The translations under genes were made by a program, and so were the position numbers. From assembly GCA_902728285.1 (NCBI GenBank), contig CACVBU010000616.1:167681-231680 (forward strand): a stretch of 64,000 bases of DNA, written 5' to 3'. Source of the stretch: Clytia hemisphaerica. Taxonomy: Eukaryota > Cnidaria > Hydrozoa > Leptothecata > Clytiidae. Below are positions 24,227-37,194 of the stretch, piece after piece. Under the pieces are notes generated by a model, which was given only the letters and a program-made list of their open reading frames with translations, ran no database searches and had not been told where the DNA came from. Within the stretch, counting starts at the first letter, position 1. Each line of letters opens with the position of its first letter.

Positions 24227-24714
24227 AAATTTTCCGAAATTGTATTTTTAGATATTAAATACATCACCTGAACCAAAAAATGAGATTAGGGCTTTGAAAG
24301 GTGAAATACTCTTCTTCAAAAAACTCTTTGTTTTCTTCTTCGTTTATTATTTACATTTCAATTTTTCGATTTTTAAATTCTAAAAAGGTAGGTTTAACAG
24401 GACATATAAAAAAGTTATACATTAATCTTTTTAAAATGCAGAAATTGCCATTTAAGTTGGTGTAAAATCCAGAGCCCTTAAGCCAGCTTCAACATCCAAA
24501 GGACTTTTAGTGCGTTCAGTTACAGCTTAACCGGCGTGCGACGCTGGGTACTGGCTAGTTTAAATTTAAAAGCCTACTCGGTGCGAAAGAGAAATCGTGT
24601 AATTTTTAATACGCTGCTCATTAACTCAAATCAAATGACTTTGCTTTGGAGGTTTGGTGAAATGGTGGCCGAATTACCATCCCATGTTTTGTCAGATAGT
24701 CCCAAGTTAGAGCA

Positions 24715-25030
24715 GTTGACGATACATGGGAGGCATACAGTAAGAAGTTTGCAACAAGTGAGAACGACTGCAAGGAGAAATTTAAAGGCAGGGTGCATAG
24801 GGGGGTATACAGTGAGAACTGCGCGACAATTGAGAACAACTGCAAGCAGAAATTTGAAGAGTATTCATAGGGGGTATATACAGTGAAAACTGCGCAACAA
24901 TTGAGAACGACTGCAAGGGGAAATTTGAAGAGTATACATAGGGGGTGTACAGTGAAAACTGTGCAACAATGGATAACAACTGCAAGGGAAAATTCAAAGG
25001 GTGTGCATAGTGGGTATACAGTGAAAACTG
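24715..25030. repeat. Minisatellite, unit about 66-70 bp, five copies
   Basis: Landmarks GGGTATACAGTGAGAACTG, CAACAATTGAGAACAACTGC and AAGGGGAAATTTGAAGAG recur about five times. Short frames on both strands derive from the repeat. Confidence 0.85.
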
Positions 25031-25628
25031 TCCTGTCCTGTTACGTTGTCAGCGACATTATGTCTTCTAAGACGTTGTCTTGTCTAACAAACATGGATGT
25101 CGTGTTTTCGCAGTTAACTTGACGTACATTCATGAAACCGACGATTTCGTTCACCCATATAATATCGCGAAGCTACCATTTTTGTAAACTTTGAAGTACT
25201 TGGCCTGGGTTTTTTTGTAGAATGTAATAATAATCTTTGGGGAACAAAACATCCCGAGCCGAGGCATAAATTCTTCAAATTTGATGGAAAGTCTACATCC
25301 ATTGTATATAATATTATTTTGGCTCTAGAAAATATTTACCACTGCAAATATAGTTTGATAACATCACAGTTTTTTGCTTATAAAATGTATGAAAAATATA
25401 ATGTATGAAAAAATAGACAAACTATCACATAATTTAGCTGTAATTCTGGATGTAGATGAGCTTTTTAAGATAACAAGATTTCAATTAATTTTCAAAATTT
25501 CCCTACTTTGGGGCTCTAAAGCAGGCCAAAAGCGTTCTGTTCTGAAATGTTTTGTCCTCCAAGCCAAGTGGGTTCAAAATTTTCCCTGAGGAATACGTTA
25601 ATAAAATAAATCAACTAAATAACATTTA
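25031..25628. other. Non-coding stretch
   Basis: Only short frames (about 60-80 codons) on either strand; no gene or repeat is recognised. Confidence 0.35.
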
Positions 25629-25629
25629 A

Positions 25630-27668
25630 CAATGATAGGGTAGATCGTCAACTACCATTGTTAGCATGCTATAAAAAAATTCATTTTTTTTGGAAAAATT
25701 TAATCTATTTTAAGACATTTTGCCCCATTTTCAGACCCCTAAGTAAAAAATCCAGTATTCCCCAGGGGGATCTTTGATTCAAACTAAAACAAAAAAAGTG
25801 CATAAAAATGGCATTTTTTGCCCATTTTTATAAGGCTATGAAAGTGAAAAGAGAGGGTCAAAATGGTTTCTAAATGGTTCCTTGTACTAATATTCAATAT
25901 AAAAAGACAAATGACCCCAGCGAGATTTCAATTTCAGGCTAAAAAGGCTGATTTTCTCTGATTCTGGGTAGCACTGGGTAGCAAAATGCATGAAAGCAGC
26001 ATTTTTGAGGACCCAAAACTTTTAAACCATTCAATGTACACCAAGGACACTGAGCACAACGACTAAAATTTCTCTTTCTCTTTTTAACACCGCGAACCCC
26101 GGTCAGCGGTTGAGAATATTTTTTTCAAATTAATTGAAATAATTAGTTGTTGCAATGTTTATTAGTTTTCATGAGGGACTTTTTTGCGACATTTTACATT
26201 TGACTTTATCTTGAATGAAGATTTTTAAAATAAAATACAAGTTTGATCAATTTATAAGCCAAAAACCTTGAAAAAAGGGTCCTTCGAAAAAGTTAAATTG
26301 TAAATTACGTAAGTTATTTCAAGGTGTAACAAATATTTTAAACAACTCTCAGAAGGTCGACTTTGAAAATGACAAAGAAAAAATTAGTAAAAAATAGCCT
26401 AAACTCGCCTAAACTTTCACCAAAGTACCCAAATCTTATAATGGCTATAGCAAGATGTCGAACAAGGAACGGAATACATCATACTACAGCTGCTAAAAGC
26501 AAAATCTCAACATCATTCACGAGAAAGAAAATTTTCTCTTTTTTAATGATTTGATTGTATAAAGGTGTGATAAAACTCATTATAAAGTAATTGTTCGATT
26601 GTTGTTTTATTGTTATTGCAATCATGTCAAAGGAATTTCATAAAATATTTTTAGCAACAAACTTTCCGTGCAAAATCCATCTGTCTGATGATGGTTTTTC
26701 ATTGTTAAGTACTGTTATCAAAAAGTATTTCTGATTGCTTGAAAAAACATGAGAAACGACCTCTTATTGGTCAAAGAAAGACAGTATCTATTATTACGAC
26801 GACACACATGGTTCAAAGAAAATAAATTTGTGCTCAGTCCAGCTACGCTATACAAGTGTCCTTGTGTACACACTTGAAATTTTCAGCAATGAACACTTCA
26901 TGGAGGGCTCCGGGAAAAATCAATTTTGAGTTTTCAAAAAATTCCTATAAATATATAATGGTGCCCTAGAAACTAAAATTTCATGCTAAAATAATGGCGT
27001 ACTTTCAAGTACTTTGGCAAATTTCTGACCCAAACCATTTTGGTTTTCCGAGGGTATTTCCAGAATACTTTCAACACCAAAAGATTTCAGGACACTATTT
27101 GAAATCATTTTTGAGATTTTGGCCCAAGAAAACCAGGTTTTATTAGCTTGAAACATTGGCATTTAGCATGAAAACTAAGTTTATAGGGCGCCATTACAGA
27201 TTTAAAGGAAGTTTTTGAAAACTCAAAATTGATCTTTCCTGGAGCCCTCACTGAAGTGTGTACCTTGAAAAGTTTAAAAGTTTTGGGGCCTCAAACCTCA
27301 AAAATGCTGTTTTCAAGCATTTTGTTACCCAGAATCGGAGAAAAACAGCCTTTTTAGCCTGAAATTGAAACATGTCCTTGCTGGGGTTATTTGTCTTTTT
27401 ATGATGAATATTAGTACAAGGCACCATTTTAGAAACCATTTTGACCCTCCATTGCACTTTCATAGCCTTATGATGGGCAAAAAATACCATTTTTATGCAT
27501 TTTTCGCTTTAGTGCAAATTAAAGACCCCCTCCCTTGGGAATGCTGGATTTTTTACCTAGGAGGTTAAAATTGTGCGAAATGTCTTACAATTAGATAAAC
27601 TTTCACAAAAAAATTTACAGTTTGAATTTTTTTAGGCTTTGTCATTTGATGATCTACCCTAACAATGA
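25630..27668. repeat. 2-kb element with 420-bp inverted arms
   Basis: The left arm 25630-26050 is the inverse of 27250-27667. Shared landmarks include GGGTAGATC, GCATAAAAATGG, AAGGCTATGAAAGTG, TTCAGGCTAAAAAGGCT and GCATTTTTGAGG. The arms differ by small indels, suggesting moderate age. The central 1.2 kb has no recognisable transposase. Confidence 0.85.
26888..27250. mobile_element. Foldback element, GGAGGGCTCC ends
   Basis: The left end CACTTCATGGAGGGCTCCGG and TCAATTTTGAGTTTTCAAAA is mirrored at the right end (27200-27250), with matches extending almost to the centre (for example GGTTTTCCGAGGG against its inverse). It sits at the inner edge of the right arm of the larger inverted repeat. 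Confidence 0.75.
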
Positions 27669-27669
27669 G

Positions 27670-28135
27670 ACTTGTTTTTGTAAGTTGGGGATATGCCAAT
27701 CGATAAATGCTACACAGTTAAATTGACTATATTTTGATACAGGTATAGTTGGGAAAAACATTATCAATAACATTACAGGGAAAAAAAGAACTAGCGCTTT
27801 GAGACTAATTTTATGTCATTTTTTACTTTCTTAACTAAGGTGTTATTATTTTTTAATCATTGATTTTTAAAATCTGTTTTTTGCTGATTTTACACAAACT
27901 ACAGACCTTAGCTACTGTAAATACCGTTTTGCTGAGGCTGCAAAAAAAGTGCTCTGGCTGAATTGTCAGTGCTGATACATCGATCTATCCTTCTCAAAGA
28001 AAATTTTTGACTTTTCCTTCCCAGATAGATTGATCGTAAGTTTTTAGCTATCCCCCCTTTCACAAATTGACTTTTTTATATTTTAGTGGTTAGTACAAAT
28101 GTGCGACAGTAATTTATCAAAGTCATATCACCATC
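27670..28135. other. Upstream flank of VPS39
   Basis: AT-rich, with no clear promoter motif. The VPS39 promoter and 5' UTR presumably lie here. Confidence 0.35.
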
Positions 28136-31100
28136 ATGCATGATGCATTTGAATGTGTGGCTATCTTGGAAAGATTGCCACTGGAGATTGACTGCATTGC
28201 TAGTTCAGGACAAACACTTTTTGTTGGCACCACCAAAGGACATCTACTAGTCTACAAAATCCAAGTAGATGCTTCTACATCCAGAAATGGGGATACAAAA
28301 TTTGAAGTGGAGTTATTACGATCAAACAAAGCTTTTGGTCGTAAACCAATTTTACAATTAGTGGCACTCAAGGAATATGATATTTTGATTAGCTTAAGTG
28401 ATGGGTGTATCAATGTTCATGATTTCTTTGAGCCAAATAACACTCCAAATAATTACAACCATAAACAAAGCTTTCCGCGAAGCAAAGGTATCACTCACTT
28501 CTCCATTGACCATTCAACTCTCAATGATCCCACTTATCCAGTTCGGGTATGTGCAATTTCTAAAAGAAAGCTTCAAACATTCTACTGGCAAAAGGGCAAA
28601 TTTGTTGAGTTGTATAATGAATTGACTTTACCGGATACACCAAGAGTTGCTGTATGGATGGGTGATTATATTTGTTTTGCCATGAAAAAAGATTATTCTT
28701 TGATGAAAGCTGATACAGGTTAGTGGAAAGTTAAATTTGCTATTTCTAAAATTTGCTATACACCCACTCGCTTTAATTAAGTGTATACACTTATCTTTGC
28801 TGAGGATAGGGAGGGGACTTAGAAAAAAACAATTAGTGGCATATGTACAAAAGCTGCCAAATTATATAAAAAGAAGAAAAAATCAAAAATTTTGACCGGG
28901 GACCCTTTTCATCAGGGTCCTCCCGGGCCCCATTTCTGCAGGGTATTTAGGGCGACCCCAGACCTAAAATAGCCTAACACCAACTTTCTCAAAACATAGT
29001 CATGTGGCATATCAAATTATCAGAAATTTTATGCTGATTCCAAAAAACATTAGTAGTAAGGGTCAGAAATAAAGCCAAAAAAAGTTATGACCATATCTTG
29101 GACCAGATTTTGAGTATATTGCATAATTTGCAAGAAATTTGAATAGAATCTTGATTATGACTAACTATCATGTAGTTAGTAGTTAAACTTTGGCATAATT
29201 CTGGTTAATTGAATGTAACTGTTTTCATGATATGAAGACATTTTCAGGTTTATTTAAGTTTTCTTTGGAGAGAAGGATTATGGGCTCCCATCCCCTATTG
29301 ATTATGTTAGGTGTCTGCTCAGTTGGTATATTATATATTGTGCATGAGGTTAAATCACATTTTGATTCATTTGGAAATTTTCTATAGGAAAAGGACAAAA
29401 TTAAGTTGGTAATAATATGGCAACTATTCATTTTAAACTACTTTTCAATCACGAATCTTTTGTTTTTGATCTTCCAGGTTCTTTAATTAATCTTTTTGAT
29501 GTTGGAAGTAGAAAGATGGAACCGTTGATGGTACCCATGCCAGGAGGAGAATTAGCTGTTTGTCGTGATGAGGTTACCATCTTTCTCACTGTTGACGACA
29601 AAGGAGAACATAAACAAAAACATGCTGTCACGTGGTCAGATATCCCATTAGATTTGGCATTTTATGATCCCTACATTATTGCTATTCTACCAAAACATAT
29701 TGAGATTTGTTCTCGTTCACCTCAAGAGTGCATCCAAAGGGTCAGCGTTAATGCTGCTAAAAGGATTAACAGAGGCCCACATTGTTATGCATCTTCCATA
29801 AGTCATGTCTGGAGGTATTGATTTTATTTTCAAATTTTATTCAGATTTTCTATCTTGAATGATGTTTATTTAATATTTCAAAAAAGTTTCTTTTTATTCT
29901 CATTTTCATTCATTTTGCTCTTTTTTGAAAAAGCGAGAGAGGCAAGTAGCACTGATCTGGTATAGCAATATCAAGATCTATAGAGGTTTTTCATGGTTTG
30001 AAAAATTTTGTTATTTTCGGTTTCCCCATCATTATGGAAGCAAACCATCAAATAAGTAAAGGTGACCCTTACGGAAATCGAACGTTTGCTTCCATCATTG
30101 TGGAAGTTACACGACTTTAACAATACGTCTATTCCATTGTCCCTCACTAACCGTTATATTTTTATGTGTCTTCTTTAAAATTCACATTTCTTTCCTCCCA
30201 AAGGTTGGTGCCCATTCCTTTTACCAAACAAATCGAACAATTGAAAAAAGACAAAGAATATGAAATGGCTTTGGAATTATGTAAATTTCTGGATGATAAA
30301 GAACACAGTCAAAAAATCATACCACATATCAAGAAGCTTCACGCTTTTGAGTTATTCTGCTCAAAGAAATTTGAACAAGCCCTGAAGTTATTCAAGGAAA
30401 TTGATGTTGAACCGACCTATGTTATTGGCTTGTTCCCAGACCTCCTGCCAGAACAATATCGTAAACAGATTCAATATCCAGCTCAAGTACCCAAGATGAC
30501 TTCTGGTGATTTACAAAGAGGTATTTCTTTTTTACCATAATGTAAAGACAAGTGTTTGTACTCCACATTTACGTCTTTTTATCAGGCTCCATACGTATGG
30601 ACTCTTCCAAGTTATTTAGAACCTAGCAATTTAGCAATTAGGCTTCGAACAGTCTTAAAAAGGTTTGAAATGTCTGGCATTTTTCCTGGCCCACAAGAAA
30701 AGATGGTTTTCAATAAATATATAATAGTCTAGAATTGCCTGAGAATTCCACATAGCCTTTGCCTTTGCGGCAGATTTTTTTTTTGATTTAATAATTTCTG
30801 CTTTATTTTTTGTAGGTTTTCATTGTCTAACGGAATTCCTCACACGTATACGAAATAAAAGTTTATCTGAAGCTGTAAGTTTACTTCTTCTTTATTCATT
30901 CAAAAGTTTTAAAGCATGTTTACCAGGGAGCATCCATTGTTGCTCAAGTCTTTTAGCTAACGTTTCTTGAAATCTACTCTTAATACATGAGGAGGAAGAC
31001 TGGATTCGAATTCATCAGGTATGAGTGGCGTCAAAACGTTTGTCGATGCATTCAGATTCCCATAGAAAAATAATTTTGCCAATTTCCTTGTGAATTCATT

Positions 31101-32518
31101 ACCAACACCTCAAAAGCCGACCGCACCGTTAAGGGTTTATACTGTATTGAGCCTGTCATATAATAATGTCATTCTTTTAGAATAAAGGCACAAACGCAAC
31201 GCCCACTTCCGATCAGCCACGTAAAATGCTTTTACAAATTATTGATACATCTCTGTTGAAATGCTACATGCAAACAAACGAAAACATGATTGCACCGTTA
31301 TTGAGATTGAAAGATAATCACTGTCATGTTGAAGAATGCGAGCGGGTCCTTGCTAAGGCGAAGAAGGTCAACGAGTTGGTGTTGTTGTATCAGAGCAAAG
31401 GAAATCACAAGAAAGCCTTAGATTTGCTATTACGGCAATCAGATATTCCTACAGGTCCATTGAGTGGTCCAAAGAAGACGGTGGACTATTTACAGCATCT
31501 TGGTGCAGACCATGTCCAACTTGTCATCGATTATTCAAAATGGGTTCTCAAGAAACATCCAGAGGAAGGGTTGAAAATTTTTACTGCTGACACACCTGAG
31601 GTGGAGTCTTTGCCACGTGATCGAGTGCTCTCCCACTTGGAAGCTATAACACCACAGTTAGTGATCTCCTATCTTGAGCATATTATTAACGATTGGAAAG
31701 ATAGTCATCCTGAGTTCCATAATCGTTTGATTATCTTTTACAAAGACAAAATTCTCCCGCTACTACGTGAGGAGCTTGTTGCTCCTAGCAACGATCCCGA
31801 AGGTGAGCTGGCTACCTTTCGAACCAAACTTCTCTTCTTCCTGGAAACATCAACCAATTACCAGCCTTATAAATTATTAAGATTCTTCCCGCAAGATGTC
31901 TTATATGAGGAGAGAGCTCTGTTGTTAGGTCGTTCCGGGCGCCACGAGGAAGCGTTAGCGATATACATTTACGTGCTAAAGAACGACAAAATGGCGGAGA
32001 AGTACTGTAGACGTCAGTACGAAATGAACGAGGAAGAGAACAGAAATGTATATTTAAGTCTAGTCAAAATGTATTTGAATCCCCAAGAATTGCCATCACT
32101 TGGCTTGCCACAATCTACATTCACAGATGTCAAGTTAGAACCAAAAACCAAAGAAGCCTTAGAGATCCTTAACAAGTATAATCAGAAAATTGATATTACA
32201 CAAACATTGGAGTTGTTACCTCAAACTACTGAAGTTAAGGATATCCGTATTTTCTTGATGCGTGTTTTGAAAGAGAAGATTCAACAACGTAGAAGTAGTA
32301 TGGTTTTAAAGAGTTTATTCTATAGAGACCATTTACAAGTACACGAGCAACGTATTTATTACCAGAGCACCAAATGTGTGATTACCGAGGAAAGAGCATG
32401 CCGGGTATGTCATAAACGTATCGGAACTAGTGCGTTTGCCATGTATCCGAACGGTGTTATTGTTCATTACTATTGTTGTAAAGATCGCCGGATATGCCCG
32501 GTTGATCCGGATGCCTAG
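28136..32518 (+). CDS. VPS39: VPS39, HOPS/CORVET tethering subunit, 5 exons
   Basis: Exons 28136-28718, 29478-29814, 30204-30520, 30816-30874 and 31181-32518 join in frame to 877 codons, close to human VPS39 (875-886). All junctions are GT-AG and phases agree (1, 2, 1, 0). The start MHDAFECVAILERLPLEIDC matches the family N-terminus. Residues 1-290 form the citron-homology/beta-propeller domain. The middle is the alpha-solenoid (for example LLRLKDNHCHVEECE, VESLPRDRVLS). The C-terminus is the Vps39 zinc-binding region (CRVCHKRIG, YPNGVIVHYYC). VPS39 binds Rab7 and Vps11 and tethers late endosomes and lysosomes for fusion. The tail after the last Cys pair (RRICPVDPDA) is slightly longer than in human. 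Introns 2 and 4 carry small repeats. Apparently intact. Confidence 0.95.
30015..30120. mobile_element. Small palindromic element H1 in VPS39 intron 2
   Basis: ATCATTATGGAAGCAAACCA is mirrored by CGTTTGCTTCCATCATTG. Related copies lie in introns at 44530-44630 and 48400-48480. Confidence 0.65.
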
Positions 32519-34073
32519 AAGACTGTTTCTTATCTTTGATTTCTTGTTTTGAGGATTTAAATATTACATAGAAAAAAATCAAGTAGGGTAGAAAAAAATA
32601 TTTTAAAAACGTGAATTTATATATTATATTTTTGATGGAAAACTGTTTTTTAATTATTATCTTTGAACATTTAGTTAGCATTTAGTTCGTCTTTATTGTA
32701 AGCACCCCTAAAATGAGACTGAATTCTTTCCTTGTGATGACAAGAGTTTCTAATAAGAAGATTTCCCGCGCATTGCTTTAACTTATTTTATGAATCGATT
32801 TGGTTTTCTATAGCTATTATATTCCATACCACGGTGATTATAAGACCAATGTCTACAATTCTTCTGAAATTTAAAAGGGCAAGTATTTTTAAGTAGTTGT
32901 ACTCTTAGAGAAATTTTATAATGTAATAATTTGATAGATTTTAAAATAATACACGCTTTTTTATTAGAACACTTAATGAATTATAAGAACACGAGGCTGA
33001 AATTTTTGAGAAAACTCAGCCTTGGATGATTTTCGGAAATATCAGAAAACTTGCGATTATAATTCTCTTAGTATAGAAACTAAGTATAAAAGGAATGTCC
33101 TTATAAATTTTAGGCCTGGAAATCTCAAAAAAAGTGGAGATTGAGCCAAAATTTATTGGTTCTTATAAAAAAGCGCGTCAATAATCACGAGTACAAAATA
33201 TCATGCATTTTCATATTATTATGACGTTGTAAATTATTGATAATCAGATTTAATATTAAAATTTTTCTTTTTTTGAAATTTCTATAACATGATCCACATT
33301 TCATTGTGTTTGGATTTTTTCATTTTCCCCATTTGTCCAATAATGGTTTTATTTTTTGTCCAAATTTAAGTTTTCTCATTAATCAGTTCCCACCAAAAGT
33401 GGCATATAGTGGGTTATATTTTATATTGACATATTGACTTTTTATTCTTCGAGATTCTTGCATTCTCCCTATCCCAATTAATATCCCTATTTCTACGAAA
33501 TCGTGGTTTTGTTTCTTCCCACTGAATACTATCCAGCACTACCTCCAGGTGCCTTTTAAACATGGGGTAGTGATTATTAAGCACTTGAGAGCTGTTTTTT
33601 TTGTTTGTTATTTTAATTCGTTTGTTATTTTGTTTATAGATTTCTAAAATGAAATAAAAAACTAGAAAGATTAATGAATGGATGGAAAAGATCACCAAAA
33701 GTAAGTCACCAGATCAGGGAAATTGTTCAACTTTAACCAAAAAGACAAACTTGTAGTTTTATTTTTCGTTTCAAATTCAATTGTCTTTTAAATAACAATT
33801 ATGAATAATGAACGATGACGTCATGATTTGACCTTTCTGTCCTTTGCTTCACGAAATATTACTTTTCAGTTAAGTGGTGCTCTTTGGAATGGTGGTAACT
33901 TTTTTTATAATTCCAAGAAAAAAATCCAGTATTTTATACTACTGATACATGATAAATTTACCAAATTTCGGGGCTATTGGACTCACATAATGTTTCAGTA
34001 TTGATTCTGCAAAGATTTTATGCTTACTCTATTTCAGACGAAGTAGTCATGATGATTTAGAAAGATAAAAGAT
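32519..34073. other. Intergenic stretch between VPS39 and the TDP2 cluster
   Basis: Contains a small inverted-repeat element at 32952-33177 and otherwise no gene. Confidence 0.4.
32952..33177. mobile_element. CACGC(T)n-TATAAGAA element E1
   Basis: The left end CACGCTTTTTTATTAGAAC is mirrored by GGTTCTTATAAAAAAGCGCG. The interior has TTATAAGAACA and CTTATAA motifs. The oldest-looking member of the E family here. Confidence 0.6.
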
Positions 34074-37000
34074 ATGGCACTCCCAACTTCCTCTACTGCA
34101 AAGCGAAAACAAAGGTTTGATTTCTTTTGATACTTCGTTGGAAACATATTCCTTGAAAATTCTAAAAATTAAAAAAAAAGGTTGGAGTAGCAAACGATTA
34201 CACGATACTACCTAACGCACCAACACTTAACATTTATTTTCCAACTTTTAATTGCACTGTTCAAAAATAAAAACATAACCCCCGTTTTTAGTAATAAGTT
34301 GGAGATTTGATATTTCACAGAAAAGTGCTGCTAAGGGGTATTTCGGGTCCCATATCTTCCGAAGGACTTTTCTGTTTGCCTTGAAATTTGACAACCTTCT
34401 TTACCTAAGGCTGATTTACCACTGGTGTAAAAATGAAAGTTATAGCATAAATAGAAAAAAAGCACAATTTTTACAATCGCAAATTTAACCGCTAAAAATT
34501 CCACAATTATATTTGACTATCATAAGTCATAGGCATTCTTGTTTCCACTGCCAATTATATTTGGACAGACTTTAGGTATAGGATTTATCGAGGTTTGCCT
34601 TTTTTGAGATTTATCAAAGTTTTAATTTCTTTTTCAAAAAAAGTGGATTTTAGAAATACAAAAGACGAAATGAATTTCATTCTCAAAAATCTTTCCTTCA
34701 CTTTTAAACCAATTTCAGGGAAGTCATTGTATTGAGTGATGACGACAACGATGATGACGTCATCACTAAACAACCGGTAACGAAGAAAACTAAAGCAAAG
34801 AATAATGATGGAGACGATCTTACTCATTTATTAAATGACCAAAGTGATGACATCATCGCTAAACAACCGGTACCGAAGAAAGCCAAAACAAATGATAGTG
34901 GAAAAGATGACCTCACTCATTTACTGAATGATGACGATGATGATTTAGCATTTCATGAGATCCCAGTATGCCTTTAAGGACCATCGAGAAAATTAGTCAA
35001 TGGCCAATTATTTAGGATCCATTGTTTTTACATCGTTATAAGATTCCCAAATTCCGTCAAATTACATTTTGAGAAATCCATTCTGATTGTTTTCCCGTCT
35101 GTCCGGAAACTTTTGGCCTGGCTTTTTTCATTTTTCAAAACATTTTTTTGGAGTCCACGGAGAAATGCTTAGGGTCTTCAAATGATTTGATGCTACTGAA
35201 AAAGCTTCTTTTTATTGAGTTTAATTTTAAAATCTGGTTTTCTTCATCAGACTGCGGATGATGGTGCAAGTTCCAATGATACAACACCCGAGTAAGTATG
35301 AATACAATTTTTAAGTAACAGGAATTATCGATGTTAAAATTAAAAAACGATGATTTATTTACACTGAAACCTATCAACATTCTATATCAATGTTAAAGTC
35401 TTATCTCGTCATAAAAATAATCTTTAATTCCTGTTCTGGAAGCTAAATACTAAATACAAACACCATACTCTCTAATTTCCCCTGTAGAGCTCCACCTCAA
35501 GAAGGTCCAAAAGAGTTCACAGTGCTGTCTTGGAACATTGATGGTTTGGAAGACGAATATTTGATGGAGAGATTCCAAGGAGCTCTGAAAGACATTTTGA
35601 AGAAATTACCGACCATTGTGATGCTTCAAGAAGTGGTCTACGAACATTATCTAAATTTAATTCTCATCCTCTCCTCGTAAGTGTTTGTTGTTTGTTTAAG
35701 GAACTTTGGGCGTCAACGCCACACAACAACAAATCCCCTCTCCTCTCAATGCTCATAGAGAGCGGAGATGTTTGTTAAATGCGGTGATAGCATAGCAAAA
35801 TTGAGTGGCTTTGAGGGCTTTGAAGACCTGACTAGGCTTCCGTTGACCCCCTGAATACGATACACGTTTTTTTTTATTAGAACCCCTAAAATTTGGCTGA
35901 GCCTGGATGTGCTTATTTTTTGGCAGTTTTCAGCCTAAAATGTTCTTAAATGCGTTCTTAATTTTACAGACTATACTCTAAATCGGCAATATCATGCACA
36001 ATAAAGAGCACTTAAAATTGGTAAAATTCGGACAATATTTGACTCTCAATTTTAGAAAATCCATCCCTAAGTTCGGTTAAAACTGCTTGAAAAGAGGAAA
36101 AAATTATAGTTTCTTGTCATTTTTTTCCAAACTGAGGCTGGGCATGTTCTTATGATGTTCTTAATTTTTCGAAGAATTTCAGCCTCAATGTTCTTATAAA
36201 CTGGGTTCTAATAAAAAATAAAACGTGTAGAAAATTCTGAAAACGTCCTACCTTTACGAGCTATCTACGTAATGTTGATTCTATCTACACGCACGTTTTT
36301 ATAAGAAAAAATTGAATAGCAAAACAAAGGACCTTCTGTATAAAGGTTACTAAATACATTGTGTTTAGTTCAGTTTCTGGAACTGAAAAAAGTGAGTTAT
36401 CCTTTATACAGGGTGTCCCGAATAAAGGTGCTACGTCAGATCCTTTATATATAATTGGTGTTTAACTCGTCAACGAGTATAAATCAAAATATGATTTAAA
36501 TAGCTTTACACTAGCAAAGTTTTATTATAGATCTAGCCGCTGTACAGACCTTCAAAATTATTTCTCAGTCTACCGATGATATATTATTTCTAGTGTTTAC
36601 GAGGTTCGCTCTTTGATGCAGAATGGTTATTTCAATGTTATCCTGTTCCTAAAGAAATCACACGTAGAAATAATTGGTGAGCTGGACGGTAAGTTTTTCC
36701 CTTCCTCTCAAATGCAACGCCACTATCTCTCTCAAAACATTCACATTTATGGGAAAAATATTACGGTGATGACGTCACACTTGGAAAGTTTAAAAGAAAG
36801 CGCAGCAGAGAGACAAAAACAGTTGAAACAATGTTTTCAAATGATGACGGATTCGCCTTGCGATACAAACTTTATTTTTGCTGGGGACCTGAATATGAGG
36901 GCAGAAGATTTAAAGAAGGTTGGCGGAATACCGCCTAAAATTACGGACGCATGGGAAACGGCTGGAGAAAATCTGAATGCCAAGTTCACTTGGGATCTGG

Positions 37001-37194
37001 AACTGAATGATAATAAACGGTTTCCGAACTGTAAACCACGTGCACGTTTTGACCGGATGTTTTTCAAGAGATCACTATCGACTCCGGTTCAATGTATTGG
37101 TTTTGAACTGGTTGGATTTGAAAGACTGTCGTGTGGGATGTTTCCGAGTGACCATTTTGGAATTTTAGGCAAATTTATTCTTCCAGATGACTAA
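34074..37194 (+). CDS. TDP2: TDP2-like phosphodiesterase, copy A, 5 exons
   Basis: Exons 34074-34114, 34719-34965, 35251-35291, 35488-35676 and 36594-37194 join in frame to 372 residues (human TDP2 is 362). TDP2 removes topoisomerase 2 from DNA 5' ends. All EEP catalytic motifs are present: LSWNIDG, LQEVV, TSHLES, AGDLNMR and PSDHFG. The N-terminus differs from the vertebrate UBA-like domain. It has KRKQR, then VIVLSDDD at residues 16-23, a SUMO-interaction-type motif, then two repeats of about 32 residues with QPV-KK basic patches and DDLTHLLND acidic blocks. Intron 4 holds element E2. Exon 4 is nearly identical to that of copy B, so the duplication is recent or under gene conversion. Confidence 0.9.
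35863..36227. mobile_element. TA-flanked element E2 (GTTCTTA type)
   Basis: Left end CACGTTTTTTTTTATTAGAA; the right end is its inverse. TA flanks both sides (35861-35862, 36228-36229). The interior contains at least five GTTCTTA copies (for example AATGTTCTTAAATGCGTTCT). It lies in intron 4 of TDP2 copy A. Confidence 0.85.

Larger units (their letters stand above)
21253..24245 (-). mobile_element. 5'-truncated RTE/Rex-like LINE
   Basis: Reads right to left: an apurinic-type endonuclease, then reverse transcriptase, then a short AAGTAAGTAAGT tail on the minus strand at 21248-21268. The frame opens within the endonuclease at CAIQESRWKG, so the 5' end is missing. Two single-base frameshifts near 23113 and 22912 separate the two long frames. 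A simple tandem tail rather than poly-A fits RTE-type elements. The copy looks recent but cannot make a full polyprotein. Confidence 0.85.
20866..24480. mobile_element. Possible inverted-repeat element hosting the LINE
   Basis: TTAAGGGCTCTGG at 20866 is mirrored by CCAGAGCCCTTAA ending at 24480. The left end continues with GAAAAATCAGTTT, similar to the ends of the foldback at 26.89-27.25 kb (GGGCTCCGGGAAAAATCA). The LINE at 21253-24245 would then be an insertion within it. Only about 13 bp is mirrored, so this is tentative. Confidence 0.35.

Noticed and set aside
36406..36440. CAGGGTGTCCCGAATAAA, resembling a mariner end
   Set aside because: No matching opposite end was found nearby, so no element can be delimited.
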